From positions 1 to 64,000 of the forward strand of contig BDSL01000182.1 of the NCBI GenBank assembly GCA_003116995.1: a stretch of DNA of 64,000 nt, in the 5' to 3' direction. The notes below the pieces were generated by a model. The model had not been told where the DNA came from and made no database searches. It saw only the letters and a list, made by a program, of their open reading frames with translations. This document shows positions 1 through 9,679 of this stretch, in pieces (position 1 is the first letter of the stretch; every line of letters starts with the position of its first letter). The position numbers and the translations under genes were made by a program. The DNA comes from Yamagishiella unicocca. Taxonomy: Eukaryota; Chlorophyta; Chlorophyceae; Chlamydomonadales; Volvocaceae.

Positions 1-1190
1 GCTCCATGTGGTACGTCGCCATATGGAGAGCATAAGCTGCAGCCGCAGTGGCACGGCCGAACATCGACAGGGCCATGCGGGAGATCTTTTGGAGACGGCG
101 GCGGGCCTCCGACATCCGTGACGCCCAATCGAGGACGGGGGCGGCAGGCGGATTGGTGAAGGGGATGCCCAGCGCCACCGCAGCGGACACGATCCGAAGG
201 CCAGCGAGGGCAGGGGGCGGGGAGAAGGGGATGGGCGAGGCACCCCGGGAGCGGTGGCGGCAAGGGACGGCGATGTGGAGGGACCCGGGGCGGCCAGGGC
301 GCCAGCGGCTGCGGCGAGGGCGCCCACGACCACGACAGCTGCAGCACCGCGGCCACGACGCCGACGACCGCGGCGAGCCAGCCCTGGTGGGCGCGCCAGG
401 CGAGGCGGGTGACGGGCGACGGGGAGCTGGCGGCGCCAGCAGGGGCGGCTGGGACGGCTGGAGCGGCTGGGGCGGCCGGGGCAGTGGGGGCGGCAGTGAC
501 AGCCGCGACGGCTGGGGCGTCAGGAGGCGTGGGAGACGCTGCGGCGGCGCCAGCGGCGGCCAGGGCTGCGGTCGTCAGCACCGTGGTGGCCGCGGCACCC
601 GCGGCCGCCCCAGGAGGACTACCGGCGGCAGCCGAACCGGCGGTCGCCAGCGCCTCGGCGGCCACTGCGACCAGGACGGCAGCCGCCGGCGCCACGGCAG
701 CCGCGGCGGCCGGGGCGGCAGCCGCTGCGGGCAGCAGTAGCGGCGGCCAGGGCGGCAGCCCGGCGCAGCGGCAGCAGCGGCGGCGGCCGGGGCGTCAGGA
801 GGTACGGCAGCGGCGCCAGCGCCTGCCGGGGCCTCCACCGGCGCCTCGGCAGTAGCGGGCTCGGGGCGGCGGGTGAAGCGACGGCACCGCCCGCAGCGGT
901 CCACGCGGCGGCAGGGGCGGCGACGGCGCCACCGCAGCGGCAAGGACGGCAGCCGGGGCGGCGGGCGCCGGCGCCACTGGCGACCAGCCCACAGCAGCTC
1001 GACCTTGGAGGGATTCAGGTGCTGGCCAGAGGCGCGGGCAAGAGAGAGAGAGACCGCGTTACAGTGGCCGCACGACAGGCGGCACCCGCCCTTATCCCGG
1101 CGGAAAGCACTGCGGAAGAGACACGGAACCAAGGTCGGGTACGGGCACAGCAGGCAAACAGCATCATGCAAAGTCAGCACAAGCGACGCA
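1..1190 (-). mobile_element. L1-like LINE, ORF2 fragment (runs off the left edge)
   Basis: Read on the minus strand, about 1180 to 1010 encodes a reverse-transcriptase-like segment with the motif ASGQHLNPSKVELL, typical of the RT palm/thumb of volvocine L1 elements. At its other end, from about 210 to 1, it encodes LGIPFTNPP and then SEARRRLQKISRMALSMFGRA, the start of the post-RT region. Positions 1-100 are the same sequence as 2977-3068 in the neighbouring copy. Between the two recognisable parts lies roughly 700 bp of alanine/proline/arginine-coding GCN-rich DNA that is open in several frames, so the true frame cannot be read there. The element is 5'-truncated near 1190 and the window starts inside it. 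The reading frame is probably broken. Confidence 0.75.
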
Positions 1191-3068
1191 GGACACGGGC
1201 CCCATGCAGGCCACCCTACGCGTCAAAACCACCACAAAAGCCCCATTGGCTCACCTGCCCATCACCCGCACCACTCGTATCTCGAACCAGCAAAGGTGGC
1301 ACCAGGAAAGAAAGAACGAAAGAACAAACAGCATCCAAGGCAGGCTAGCTAGGGCGGCACGGCGCACATGAGCCGACCCCCGGTTACGAACAAAAATGGG
1401 TGGTCCACCCCCACGTCACCCCAGTCCTTGCGGGGCAAACCCAAGCCCGCAAAGTCCCGCAGCAAGGCCCAGAACTTAGCAAGGAGGCCAGAACGCATAG
1501 CAGCAGGGAGGGTGGTGCCGGAGAGCCGATGAGAGTGTATGTACCGGCGCGCCCACTCCATCGCGTTGAGCGCCGCCAACGCCACCACATCCCACACACA
1601 CTGCAGCACAGTGGTCGGATCCGGCGACACACACAACCACACATGCTCACGCGTGACCCCGCACCCACAGCAGACTTCCAGTTCATCCCAGAGCGGGCGG
1701 ACGAGGGGGCAAGACCAAAAGTGATGCAATCGCGGCGACTCGGCCACACTCGCTGCAGCGGGGTAACAGCCGCAAGCACACGGTTCGGGTGGGACCAGCG
1801 GGAGGTGAGAGGAGCCCGGCATGGGCACCCCGTCAACCGCCAGCCGCCAGAGGACCTCCTTCCACCGCGGCTCCCACTTAAGACGCTTCCACAACCGCCG
1901 CCATACCGCGCGTAACGCCACAAGGGCCGCCTCGGGCGTGGCAGCCACAGCAGGGGACAGCCCGAGCGCCTCCCGCACATACGCCGCATGACAGGCCTGC
2001 CTGGGGCGCTCCAGTTCCGCCGCCTGGAGCAGGGTGCCCAGCTTGACGGTGAAGGAGGTGAGGGGCAGCACGGCGTCCACACCCAGCCGCCACCCCAGGC
2101 GAGCAAGGAGGAGAGCATCCACCTCGTCAGGCGACGGCGGGGCGGGGCCATCGGGCGCCAGGCGAGCAGCAGCGAGCCATGCGGGCGAGATGTCAGAAAG
2201 GAGAGCGGCCACCGCAGCCCGCGCCGCGATGCGATCTTGGAGCGCACCCATGGCCAGCTCGGAGGGCGCCAGCTCGTGCCGTACGAGCGTCGTCCAGCGC
2301 TCAGCCAGCCGGCTGAAGATGGCCATGCCCGGCGTCGTCGCCAGGGCATGGGCGCGCTCCACCTCAAACGCGGTCATAGCGTCCTGCACCCGGACGGCGT
2401 CGCCGACGGTCAGCAGGCGGCGGCACATGGTGAGGGGGCCATGGATAGCCTCCAACCCCGGCCGCCGGCCCGGCGCCCCCGCGTTGGGCAGGAGCGGGTT
2501 GCCCCACAGCGGCGCGTTGAAGCACCAGACGCCCGGCGCCAGGGGGGGGTCCGCGACGTCAGACAGGGGGGGGAGGTGACCGAGGCTCGTGGCAAGCCGG
2601 TGGATGTCCGGGGGCAAGCTTAAGGGGGCGCCGAGCCACGGGCCATCCGGGCGAGCTGTGGTGACGGCCAGCGGGCGGAAGGCAGGGTGGAGGGTAGAGA
2701 GGAAGGAGACCGCAATCCGGATCCACGGCGCGCGGGCAGCCGGGGGCTGCAGCGCGGAGCGGGCGACCGTCAGGCTCCACTTGGCATGCCGGCTGAGGAC
2801 ATGCAGCCGAAGGGGCAGTACACCGAAGCCGCCGATGGTGGGATGACCGGAGAGCAGGCGGAGGGGGACACCAGTGAAACGGCGCTGGGCGTCATCAGGG
2901 CCTAGCTCCCGATCCACCAGCTTTGCGACAAGGGCCATGATGCCAGCAAGGACCTCCGCCGGCGGCAGCCCCGAGTGCTCCATGTGGTACGTCGCCATAT
3001 GGAGAGCATAAGCTGCAGCCGCAGTGGCACGGCCGAACATCGACAGGGCCATGCGGGAGATCTTTTGG
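1191..3068 (-). mobile_element. L1-like LINE, 5'-truncated copy with ORF2 C-terminus and 3' UTR
   Basis: A second LINE copy lies head-to-tail with the fragment at 1-1190. It begins abruptly at 3068 inside ORF2, at the same residues found at 1-100, and runs through the ORF2 stop at 1349-1351 into about 160 bp of pyrimidine-rich (sense strand) 3' UTR. The abrupt 5' end is the usual product of incomplete target-primed reverse transcription. The sequence immediately beyond 3068 is unrelated and leads into the tRNA pair. Confidence 0.75.
1349..3052 (-). pseudogene. LINE ORF2 C-terminal part (567 codons open)
   Basis: An open frame of 567 codons on the minus strand is the C-terminal half of an L1-type ORF2. 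It opens with MALSMFGRATAAAAYALH, the conserved segment just after the RT domain. Near residues 420-450 it has the zinc-binding pattern CACGC...HHFWSCPLV, the RVT zinc-binding domain of plant and algal LINEs. It ends with WALLRDFAGLGLPRKDW...HPFLF, and the same ending is found in the LINE fragment at 40616-40876. No endonuclease or complete RT domain is present, so this piece cannot be an active element. The long unbroken frame suggests that insertion was fairly recent. The first Met is internal to the ancestral protein and is not a real start. Confidence 0.8.
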
Positions 3069-3128
3069 GGGCAAGTGTGTTGCTGGTAGTAAGGAGTCCC
3101 TGCCCAATAGTAATTGCATCCGAGCTCG

Positions 3129-3200
3129 TTCGCTATAGTCTAGGCGGTTAGGATGCAAGATTCTCACTCTTGAGACCAGGGTTCGAGTCCCTGTAGCGAA
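3129..3200 (+). tRNA. tRNA-Glu (CTC)
   Basis: 72 nt. The acceptor stem TTCGCTA/TAGCGAA pairs at all seven positions. The anticodon stem is CAAGA/TCTTG with loop TTCTCAC (anticodon CTC). The T arm is CAGGG-TTCGAGT-CCCTG. It has no intron. It is followed after 26 nt by tRNA-Asp with no run of four Ts between them, so the two may be transcribed together. A second, slightly diverged copy is at 37068-37139. Confidence 0.95.
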
Positions 3201-3205
3201 ACGAA

Positions 3206-3223
3206 GTCCCATCTGTCTGGGAC
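3206..3223 (+). other. hairpin in the tRNA-Glu/tRNA-Asp spacer
   Basis: GTCCCA (3206-3211) and TGGGAC (3218-3223) form a perfect 6-bp stem with a 6-nt loop in the 26-nt spacer between the two tRNA genes. The other tRNA pair has a hairpin at the equivalent place with a compensating base-pair change (37167-37193). Inference: a processing signal for a dicistronic tRNA transcript. Confidence 0.5.
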
Positions 3224-3226
3224 ATA

Positions 3227-3330
3227 GTCGTCATCGTATAGTGGTCAGTATCCCCGCCTGTCAGATGGTACCATAAGGTGGTACCGAAACCTGCCCGCGG
3301 GAGGCCGGGGTTCGATTTCCCGTGTCGGCG
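3227..3330 (+). tRNA. tRNA-Asp (GTC) with a 32-nt intron
   Basis: The exons give a normal tRNA-Asp: anticodon stem CCCGC/GCGGG, loop CTGTCAC (anticodon GTC), T arm CGGGG-TTCGATT-TCCCG. The acceptor stem GTCGTCA/TGTCGGC has one U-G pair and one U-U mismatch, and the copy at 37197 has the same mismatch. The intron is 3264-3295, placed after nucleotide 37, the standard eukaryotic position. It contains GGTACC twice, able to form a 6-bp stem. Confidence 0.93.
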
Positions 3331-3335
3331 ATTTC

Positions 3336-3340
3336 TTTTT
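3336..3340 (+). terminator. RNA polymerase III T-run
   Basis: TTTCTTTTT begins just after the tRNA-Asp 3' end. The TTTTT at 3336-3340 is a standard Pol III terminator and is the first T4+ run after both tRNA genes. Confidence 0.75.
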
Positions 3341-3366
3341 GAGCTATTCGTCGAGTACGGCGCACA

Positions 3367-3650
3367 GTAGTCGATTCGCCGGGGGCATCCTCACCCGCAG
3401 CGCCTCGCCCCCTTGCGAACACCAAATGTAGGGTGAGGGAGACGCCGTCGCTGTACTGGCCCGGCAGCGGGGGTACACACCTCGGCTCTCTGGATCCCTG
3501 GCATGGCGCCGCCGGTTGGCAGCGACGGACTGTGGGGCCACGCCGCCGCTGGCTATGACGCCACTGGCTATGACGCTATGCACACCATGGCGGCACTGCT
3601 GCTGCAGCTGCAGCCCCAGTAGGAGCTACACCGGCAGCAGCCACAGGCAC
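3367..3650. repeat. segmental duplication next to the tRNA pair, copy 1
   Basis: This stretch is clearly related to 37355-37590. Shared landmarks in order are GGGGGCATCCT, CTCGCCCCCTTGCGAA, TGTAGGGTGAGG, GTTGGCAGCGACGGA and CACGCCGCCGCTGGCTATGA, then a CTGCTGCAGCTGCAGCCCCAG block. Together with the two tRNA genes this is a duplicated block of about 0.5 kb in the same orientation. Copy 1 carries a repeated GCTATGACG unit. No gene is recognised in it. Confidence 0.8.
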
Positions 3651-4919
3651 TGGGCCAGGCAGGCGGTCCAACATTGGGAAACATTGGCGGGCGGTGTGTT
3701 GGAATTGTGTTGAAACTGTGTGCTGGAGCTGGGTTGGAACTGTGCCTTGAAACTGTGTTGAAACGGAAACTATCGCCTACATTTGAAACGTCAAAGCGTG
3801 TAGCTTGCATCCAGCAGCAGTGTCGCAATGGCCGCTGCGATGCGGGGCAGCGGCCGCGGCAGCGGCGGTCTTCGTAGTCCTTGGGGCGTGATGCCGTTGT
3901 ACTGCAAGCAAGCAAAGCGGCGAGGTCACGGCCGTGGACCTGACACCGTGAGGGGGCCACGGTTGCATTGGTGCTGGCGGCCAGTGAGCGCACCCTGTAT
4001 TCCGCCCCCCTGCTCGCGCACCTGAGGCTGCGGGTCTCATGCCTCATGCCTTGACACTTGCCCGGGACAGGACGTGCAACGAACGCCGGTGTGTGGGCAT
4101 GGCCAGGCGGTGTGTGGGCATGGCCAGGCGGTGTGTGGGCATGGCCAGGCGGCGGATGCAGAGCGTTCAATGGCCGACGGGTGCTGGTGGTGTGTCTTCT
4201 GCTCAGGGCCCTGCTGCAGGGCACACGGGATCGTGCGGCGAGTGGTAGGTGGCAAGGCATGCAGCGCTGAGGACGGATGTGGTGGGTGGGTCGGTTGCGC
4301 TTCTTTGCGGGTTGGTGCGGGTCCCGCTGTGGAGGGGTCTCGACTGCTGATGTCCATTGTGCTGTCGCCCTGCGAAGCCAACTTGAGTTGTGATGGCCCA
4401 TACCGCGATAAGCTCGCCAAAAATTGGAGTCGTAAACGTTGTGGACGGAGCTTTTTGAACTAAAACTGTTGGAGAGTTAGCGGAGAGTAAGCTCAGACAG
4501 CGGTGGCTGGTTTGGGGACCGTAGCATTGGATGCATGCGAATCAGCAGGGACGGGGGCGAGCCAACCCCCCCCGTCAGTGTCCCCTCAGTCTTTTCGCCA
4601 CCTCCTCAGTGTCCTGCTGCATTGTCGCAGCAGGCGGCAGAGGAGCGCACCACCCCGTCCATCATCCATCCGTCGTTGTTGTGGGTTGGAGCCGCGCGCC
4701 GAACACCGGGGACCGGCTGGCAGTTTCTGGTTGTGGCCTGGGAGGTTGATTTGAGCCTTGTTTACTTCGCTACTTGGCCAGCCTGCCTCCGGTCTTCTCG
4801 TCTGTGTAATTTAGGAGAAAGATAAGTCAGTACCTACCCTTCCATTGTCGCTGGTCATTTATTTTCCCTGGTCACATAGGGCACAATGGGAAGGCACTGT
4901 AGGTCCGTGGGCACCCGTA
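3651..4919. other. intergenic DNA with a 21-bp minisatellite
   Basis: No convincing gene was seen. At 4087-4149 there are three perfect 21-bp tandem copies of a unit starting CGGTGTGTGGGCATGG. Open frames here overlap on both strands and are low-complexity. Confidence 0.5.
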
Positions 4920-5062
4920 ACCCGCGTAACTGTTGCAGTGGGCCCAGACCAGAAGGTAGAGCCATCGGGCGGATCACCTGACACTGAAAGAGACGCAGGA
5001 AGAAGAACAGACTGACCGACCGAGATATGGCAAACCACCATAAACCCCGACCCAGGGGGCAG
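4920..5062 (-). mobile_element. LINE 3'-end fragment
   Basis: Minus strand. It matches the 3' UTR of the LINE at 40226-40879: AACTGTTGCAGTGGGCCC, a GCCATCGGGCG block, CCTGACACTGAAAGA and GGCAAACCACCA occur in the same order. It is a 5'-truncated copy keeping only about 140 bp of the 3' end. Confidence 0.65.
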
Positions 5063-5474
5063 AGAACAAACAGTGGCATCAACCACCTAGGGGGGAGTAT
5101 GTACTAGAAGCAGGGGAGATGCGTAGCATTGCCCAGGCTGCTGAGTTTGTGGACAAAAGCATTTCAGGGTGGACAGAAGCATATTGCAGGTGCGATCCTA
5201 CCGAGTAGAACATTGAGCAAGTGTAAGGAAGCCATAGCGCGTCCAACATAATGAGCGAGTGCGATACATTATATGCTGCCATGCGCGGCATTGCAGCGGT
5301 GATGTTTGCATCAAGGGGTAGTTCTCCATCAGTCAGTGGTTCACGTCCTTCATCACGCAAGGGCTTGCCGAGAGTGATCTTGTTGGAATATTTACATAGC
5401 ATCTATACCAAGGCGCATATGCTCCTGCGTACCCTAACCGACCCATCTTGACAGCTTGCACCTCGTTAGCAGTA

Positions 5475-5565
5475 GTAACTGTTACGGTGGGCCCCAGATA
5501 GTTAGGCGACGAGCCATATGGCGCATCGCCTAACACTGAAAGACAAACAGGAAGAAAGGAAAAAC
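5475..5565 (-). mobile_element. LINE 3'-end fragment
   Basis: Same family and orientation as 4920-5062, about 90 bp kept: AACTGTTACGGTGGGCCCC, GCGCATCGCCTAACACTGA, then an A/G-rich tail-proximal part. It is more diverged than the other copies. Confidence 0.6.
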
Positions 5566-5754
5566 TCTTAGGTAAGGGCTGCCGATACGTGCCACATCGA
5601 GCTTGCACCTCACTCTGTCTACTGCTCGCCAGCACATGTAAACAAACGGCGACTTGCGCAACTTTCGGCGCGCGGCGCCATCAATGCCAGGGCTTCCAAC
5701 GCTTGCAATCCCTGCATTCTATAAAACAAGGCTAATGTTCAAAAACGACAAAGC

Positions 5755-5816
5755 GACCACCCGGCATAAACCACCCGGCACATACCACCCGGCACATACC
5801 ACCCGGCATATACACA
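5755..5816. repeat. short tandem repeat, about 15-16 bp unit
   Basis: CCACCCGGCA followed by TA/CATA occurs four times in a row. It lies just downstream of the chlorophyllase 3' end. Confidence 0.7.
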
Positions 5817-5928
5817 TGTACACGAAACAGACGCGCAGGGCTCACGCAGCCCCCCGTGCGTCTTGTGAAACGCATTTGTCGTACTTTTGGACACGTCGGC
5901 ATGCAACTCCTGCCTGGACCTCACACCC

Positions 5929-8900
5929 TCACTGGGTCGCGGCAGCACTGCCGGCGTCGCCCCCGCCGCTGCGCAGCGGGCACGCATCGCCAGCGGCTAC
6001 TATGGTGCCATTTACTGTGATGACCCCCGCGGCCATCTGGTCCTCCAGCCATGCAGCGAAGCTCGCTTGGTGCTCCTTGTACTGGGGCGGCCGCAGCGGA
6101 CACAGAAGGGGGAGGTGTCACGGGGTTGCCAGTCGCCATTGTTGGGATATACGGTGGGACGATGTTTTCAGGGTTAATAACAGATGCTAGGTCGGGCCGC
6201 CGGCGTTTGTCGTTCATGGCAGGCACCATGCAAACGTACGGATGCGGCCGGCGCGAATCGACACAATGTGACGCCTTCCCCTAATTTGGATGAAGGGCGA
6301 CTGTAAGTTTGGTTAGTCCAATGATGGGCTGGCTGTCGATATGTCCATGCCTAGATTTAGCGACGTGTAAGGTGTAACGCAGTAACAGGTGTGGAGTCTT
6401 GCAAACGGTGGGAGCCCACGCGGTGAGGAAGCCGTTCGTCGGGTTCTGCACTACTGCTGCCACAAGGCACTGGGGTTGGACAGCGGGGCTTCCCGCTATC
6501 GCTATCCCTCCCGCACGTGAGTGTCCGGTTGCAGCACCTCTCTCCTCCAACCGTCTGCTCGCTGTCGCACCGGGCCCATGTCCCCCTCTATCTGCCGCTA
6601 GAATGACGGGCGAGGGCGCACGCGCGCTGCTGCCTTACCTTCACTGGCCGGAAAACGGATTCGAACCAGGCGACTGCGATCGTCTTGCCGACCCCAATGA
6701 CCACCTGCGATGCGCATGGGGCCACATGGTTGGGTTCGTTGGGAGTTCATCCATCACCTGCCAGAAGTTGGCAAGCCCAGCAGCAGCTGCTCGTCCACAA
6801 GGTCCCGCTTGTGCGCTCGCTCACGGCACCGCACCTCTACGTCCACATTGCCGTGGTGGCACATGGCGTTCAAGGCTGGCCATCCGGAAAAGATGCCCGC
6901 CCGGGCAAACTGCATGTGGCCTGCCTGCGGGATGGAAAGGGGGAGAGTTGGTGGTGGCAACAGATAAAGGCAGTTATGAGTTTATTTAGCGCCTATGAAC
7001 CACCAGTTCTTCACCCGGGGGTTCGACCCGTCGCGGCATGGATCCCCGATGCGCACAACCTTGGCTATCGCAGAATCCCAAGGCGCCCGCTTCTTCCAGA
7101 CTGGACTCGGACTGCTGACCGCACCACACCACCCTCTCACCTTGTTCACAACTAACTGCCAGCTGTTGGGGTTGGGAAGGAGCGCGGAGCTGAAGTTTAC
7201 GTAATTGGTCCACGCCGGGTTGCAGCCGCCGGTGACACCAGCACCTGGAGGTGCGCAAGCAGCAGTCATGGATGAAGGTGCGCATGGAGAGTCAACATAC
7301 GCACTAACAAAGAACATAGCTGCGAAACATGCGCGTAAATCCCTTCCCGTTCCTAACATGCTCGCCCCGCACAACCGCAAAATCCCCAGCAAGGTAGACG
7401 GATGCGACTCCTTTGAGCGCCGCCGACTCGTTTGACTCTGTGGAAGGACCCGGCGAACACATGGTTGCAGGAAAAAGAAGCCCGGGCCAAGATCCAGCTG
7501 CTTGACCTAAAACCACCGTATCCATCCCTCGCTATGAGTATCCACGCATGTGCTATGTGCGATGTCGCTGCAGTGACACGCGATCACGAGCTGTTCACCA
7601 CGTACATACGCAAGAAGCTGTTCACGGAGGGCCCACATACGTGGCGGCAAAGGAGTCACTCCTCCGACCCGCGTTCACAAGCTCGCTCTCCCGATAGCGA
7701 AGGTCCGCCTAGAAGCCCTCCGACGGACGGAGCCTCGTCGGGACAGATAATGGGATAGATGGTACTGGTCGTACACTATGGCTGGCGGTGGCGCAGCTTT
7801 TGCGCTTGTCTTGCGCAATTGTGGTTCCGTCTTCGTCAATCAAACTCCCAGCAAATTCACCAACAACATCCACAACCGCACCGCCACTGAGCTCAACTTA
7901 CCCACGACAGCTGCACTCTTGTTGCGCTGTCCGAGTCCCGACAGGTCCGGCATACTTCGCGAGCAGTTCATCTGCAGGCCCTCCAGCGCGGCCACTGCGC
8001 TAGGGCGCTCTCCGAAGAGCCATTCCACGAACCAGGGGATGCCGCAGTCCACTGGATCCAGCAGCACCATAGTTTGGACGTCGGAGCGGGCTGTCGGTGT
8101 TTCCGTGCGGCGCGAGGGAGGGGGGCCTTATGAAGGAGAGGCCTTACTGACGGAGAGAGGCCTTCATGGGTTAAGGGGACAGCCTGCCCGTCGCCGGACA
8201 GCAGCAACGAGAGGAACGCAAAGGGCAAACCAAAGCCGGGTGGGCACTGCGATGCGAGGTACCAAAGCCGGGTGGGCACTGCGATGCGAGGTACCAAAGC
8301 CGGGTGGGCACTGCGATGCGAGGTACCAAAGCCGGGTGGGCACTGCGATGCGAGGTGGCACACCCACGTAGAACATCATGCTATGCTATCCATCGTAGCC
8401 GCCTGTCAAGGTACACCGTATACACATATGGCAATTTTACTTGTACCACGCACCTGAGTAATGCAGCGACGCTAGCTTCCCTCCGTGGCTGTGGCCCATC
8501 ACGGCCATGAGGGCCATGTCCACCCGCCCTTCCAACGGGCTGCCCGAATTGGCCTTCGTCTGGTTCGTCAGCCAGGCAAGCAGCGGGTCCAGGTATGTAA
8601 CCTGCAAGCCAGGTTCGCGCCGGGGGAGGCAGTGGGAGGGTCAGGGAGCTAGCGGCAGGGGAATGGGCGCATCGTTTGCGTCCAAAGGCAAGGCAAGGCA
8701 GACGCGGGCGGTGTGTAGCTGATTAGCATGGATAGGTCCCACGGGCCTGTCTTGGCGAGCAGGCAGGCAGACGGTCTACGAACGTAGGTCTAGCATCTAG
8801 CGCCAATATTTTCGCTAAAGGCGCACTAGTCGCCGCGCTTCAGGTTGGTTCTCCATACTGCCCTCCCCATCTAGACAGAAGCAGCCCCCCCCCTTTGCGT

Positions 8901-9679
8901 GGCCGCGCGCATCCACCACCGGCCGGCAGCAGCAGCAGCATGGCGACAGGGCGTACCGGCGGCGGGGGAATCACGGCACTTACGTACCTCCACGAGCTCA
9001 GTCAGTGTCACTCCTTCCACGAGGCCGACGGTGTACTGCAACGTCACGTAGCCCCACGACGCCACGTGATCCATGGTGTCAGCGTACCATGGCGCTTGGC
9101 ACTGTGGACGTACACGAACGAAAAGGGACGCCGTGAGGATGATCGCGACCGCTTTGCTTCATCTTCATGCAAATTATGGGAAGATAAAAATATGTAGATC
9201 AGATTTCTCAACATAGCAGAGTGTCTTTGCAACGAGCAGCTACGGTACTTGACCCAACAGATAGGAACTGATCTAAACGATCGCGGTGTACCGATATACA
9301 GAAAGTCAGGTATAGCAGGGCAACCTAAGCTACTACTGAGCACCCACGGGGCTGGCGCAAGTACCGGGCCGTAACGGTGCGGCGAGTGCGCGAAAGCGGC
9401 CTTCGATAAGGATCAGCGCCAGGGCCCTGGAGCTAGTCTCACCTCAAAACCGTTAAACATCACAATCAGCGGAAAGGGTCCAGGCGCTGAAGAAGGGAAG
9501 GTCACGATAACGGGAACCTTGACAGAAGGAGCAACCTCCACTTGCTCCGTGGAAGTGCTAGTAGTATAAATGCCAGTCGCATTGAAAGGTCGGGCCCATG
9601 TCCCGCATGCCGTCAAGGTGATAAGCACCAGCAAGGCGCACGGACCGCGACCGTTGCAAGGCAAGCCCGTCAAGAGCAT
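5929..9679 (-). CDS. CLH: chlorophyllase (alpha/beta hydrolase), 7 exons, 344 aa
   Basis: Exons on the minus strand: 9679-9443, 9101-8988, 8601-8454, 8090-7902, 7244-7141, 6924-6835, 6081-5929. All junctions are GT-AG and all phases agree (0,0,1,1,0,0), giving 344 codons plus stop. Family signatures run in the expected order: PFPLIVMFNGFE (oxyanion-side strand), HVASWGYVTLQY, the serine elbow GHSHGG, LLDPVD with the catalytic Asp, AVVGAGVTGGCNPAWTNY, and SWQLVVNKAGHMQF with the catalytic His. Chlorophyllases hydrolyse the phytyl ester of chlorophyll. The usual elbow is GHSRGG, so Arg is replaced by His here. The N-terminus has a hydrophobic ALLVLITLTACGTWA segment that looks like a signal peptide rather than a clear transit peptide. 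Exon 6 could instead read through to a stop at 6754, but the exon 7 ending (EHQASFAAWLEDQM) fits the family much better. A TTACA (minus-strand TGTAA, the volvocine polyadenylation signal) lies at 5392. Confidence 0.87.
8229..8356. repeat. 32-bp minisatellite, 4 copies, in a chlorophyllase intron
   Basis: Four perfect or near-perfect tandem copies (8229-8260, 8261-8292, 8293-8324, 8325-8356) of a unit starting ACCAAAGCCGGGTGGGC. They lie inside the intron 8091-8453. Confidence 0.9.

Noticed and set aside
3568..4401. 277-codon minus-strand frame
   Set aside because: Includes the 21-bp minisatellite (HTPPGHAHTPPG repeats) and part of the tRNA-flanking duplication, and is not preserved in the duplicate.
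6640..6720. GGATTCGAACC, resembling the reverse of a tRNA T loop
   Set aside because: The flanking bases do not form a T stem, acceptor or anticodon arm, and it lies inside a chlorophyllase intron.
6754..6834. Read-through C-terminus for chlorophyllase exon 6
   Set aside because: A GTGCGG donor at 6834 plus the in-phase exon at 6081-5929 gives a family-like ending; the read-through tail is Arg-rich and unlike chlorophyllases.
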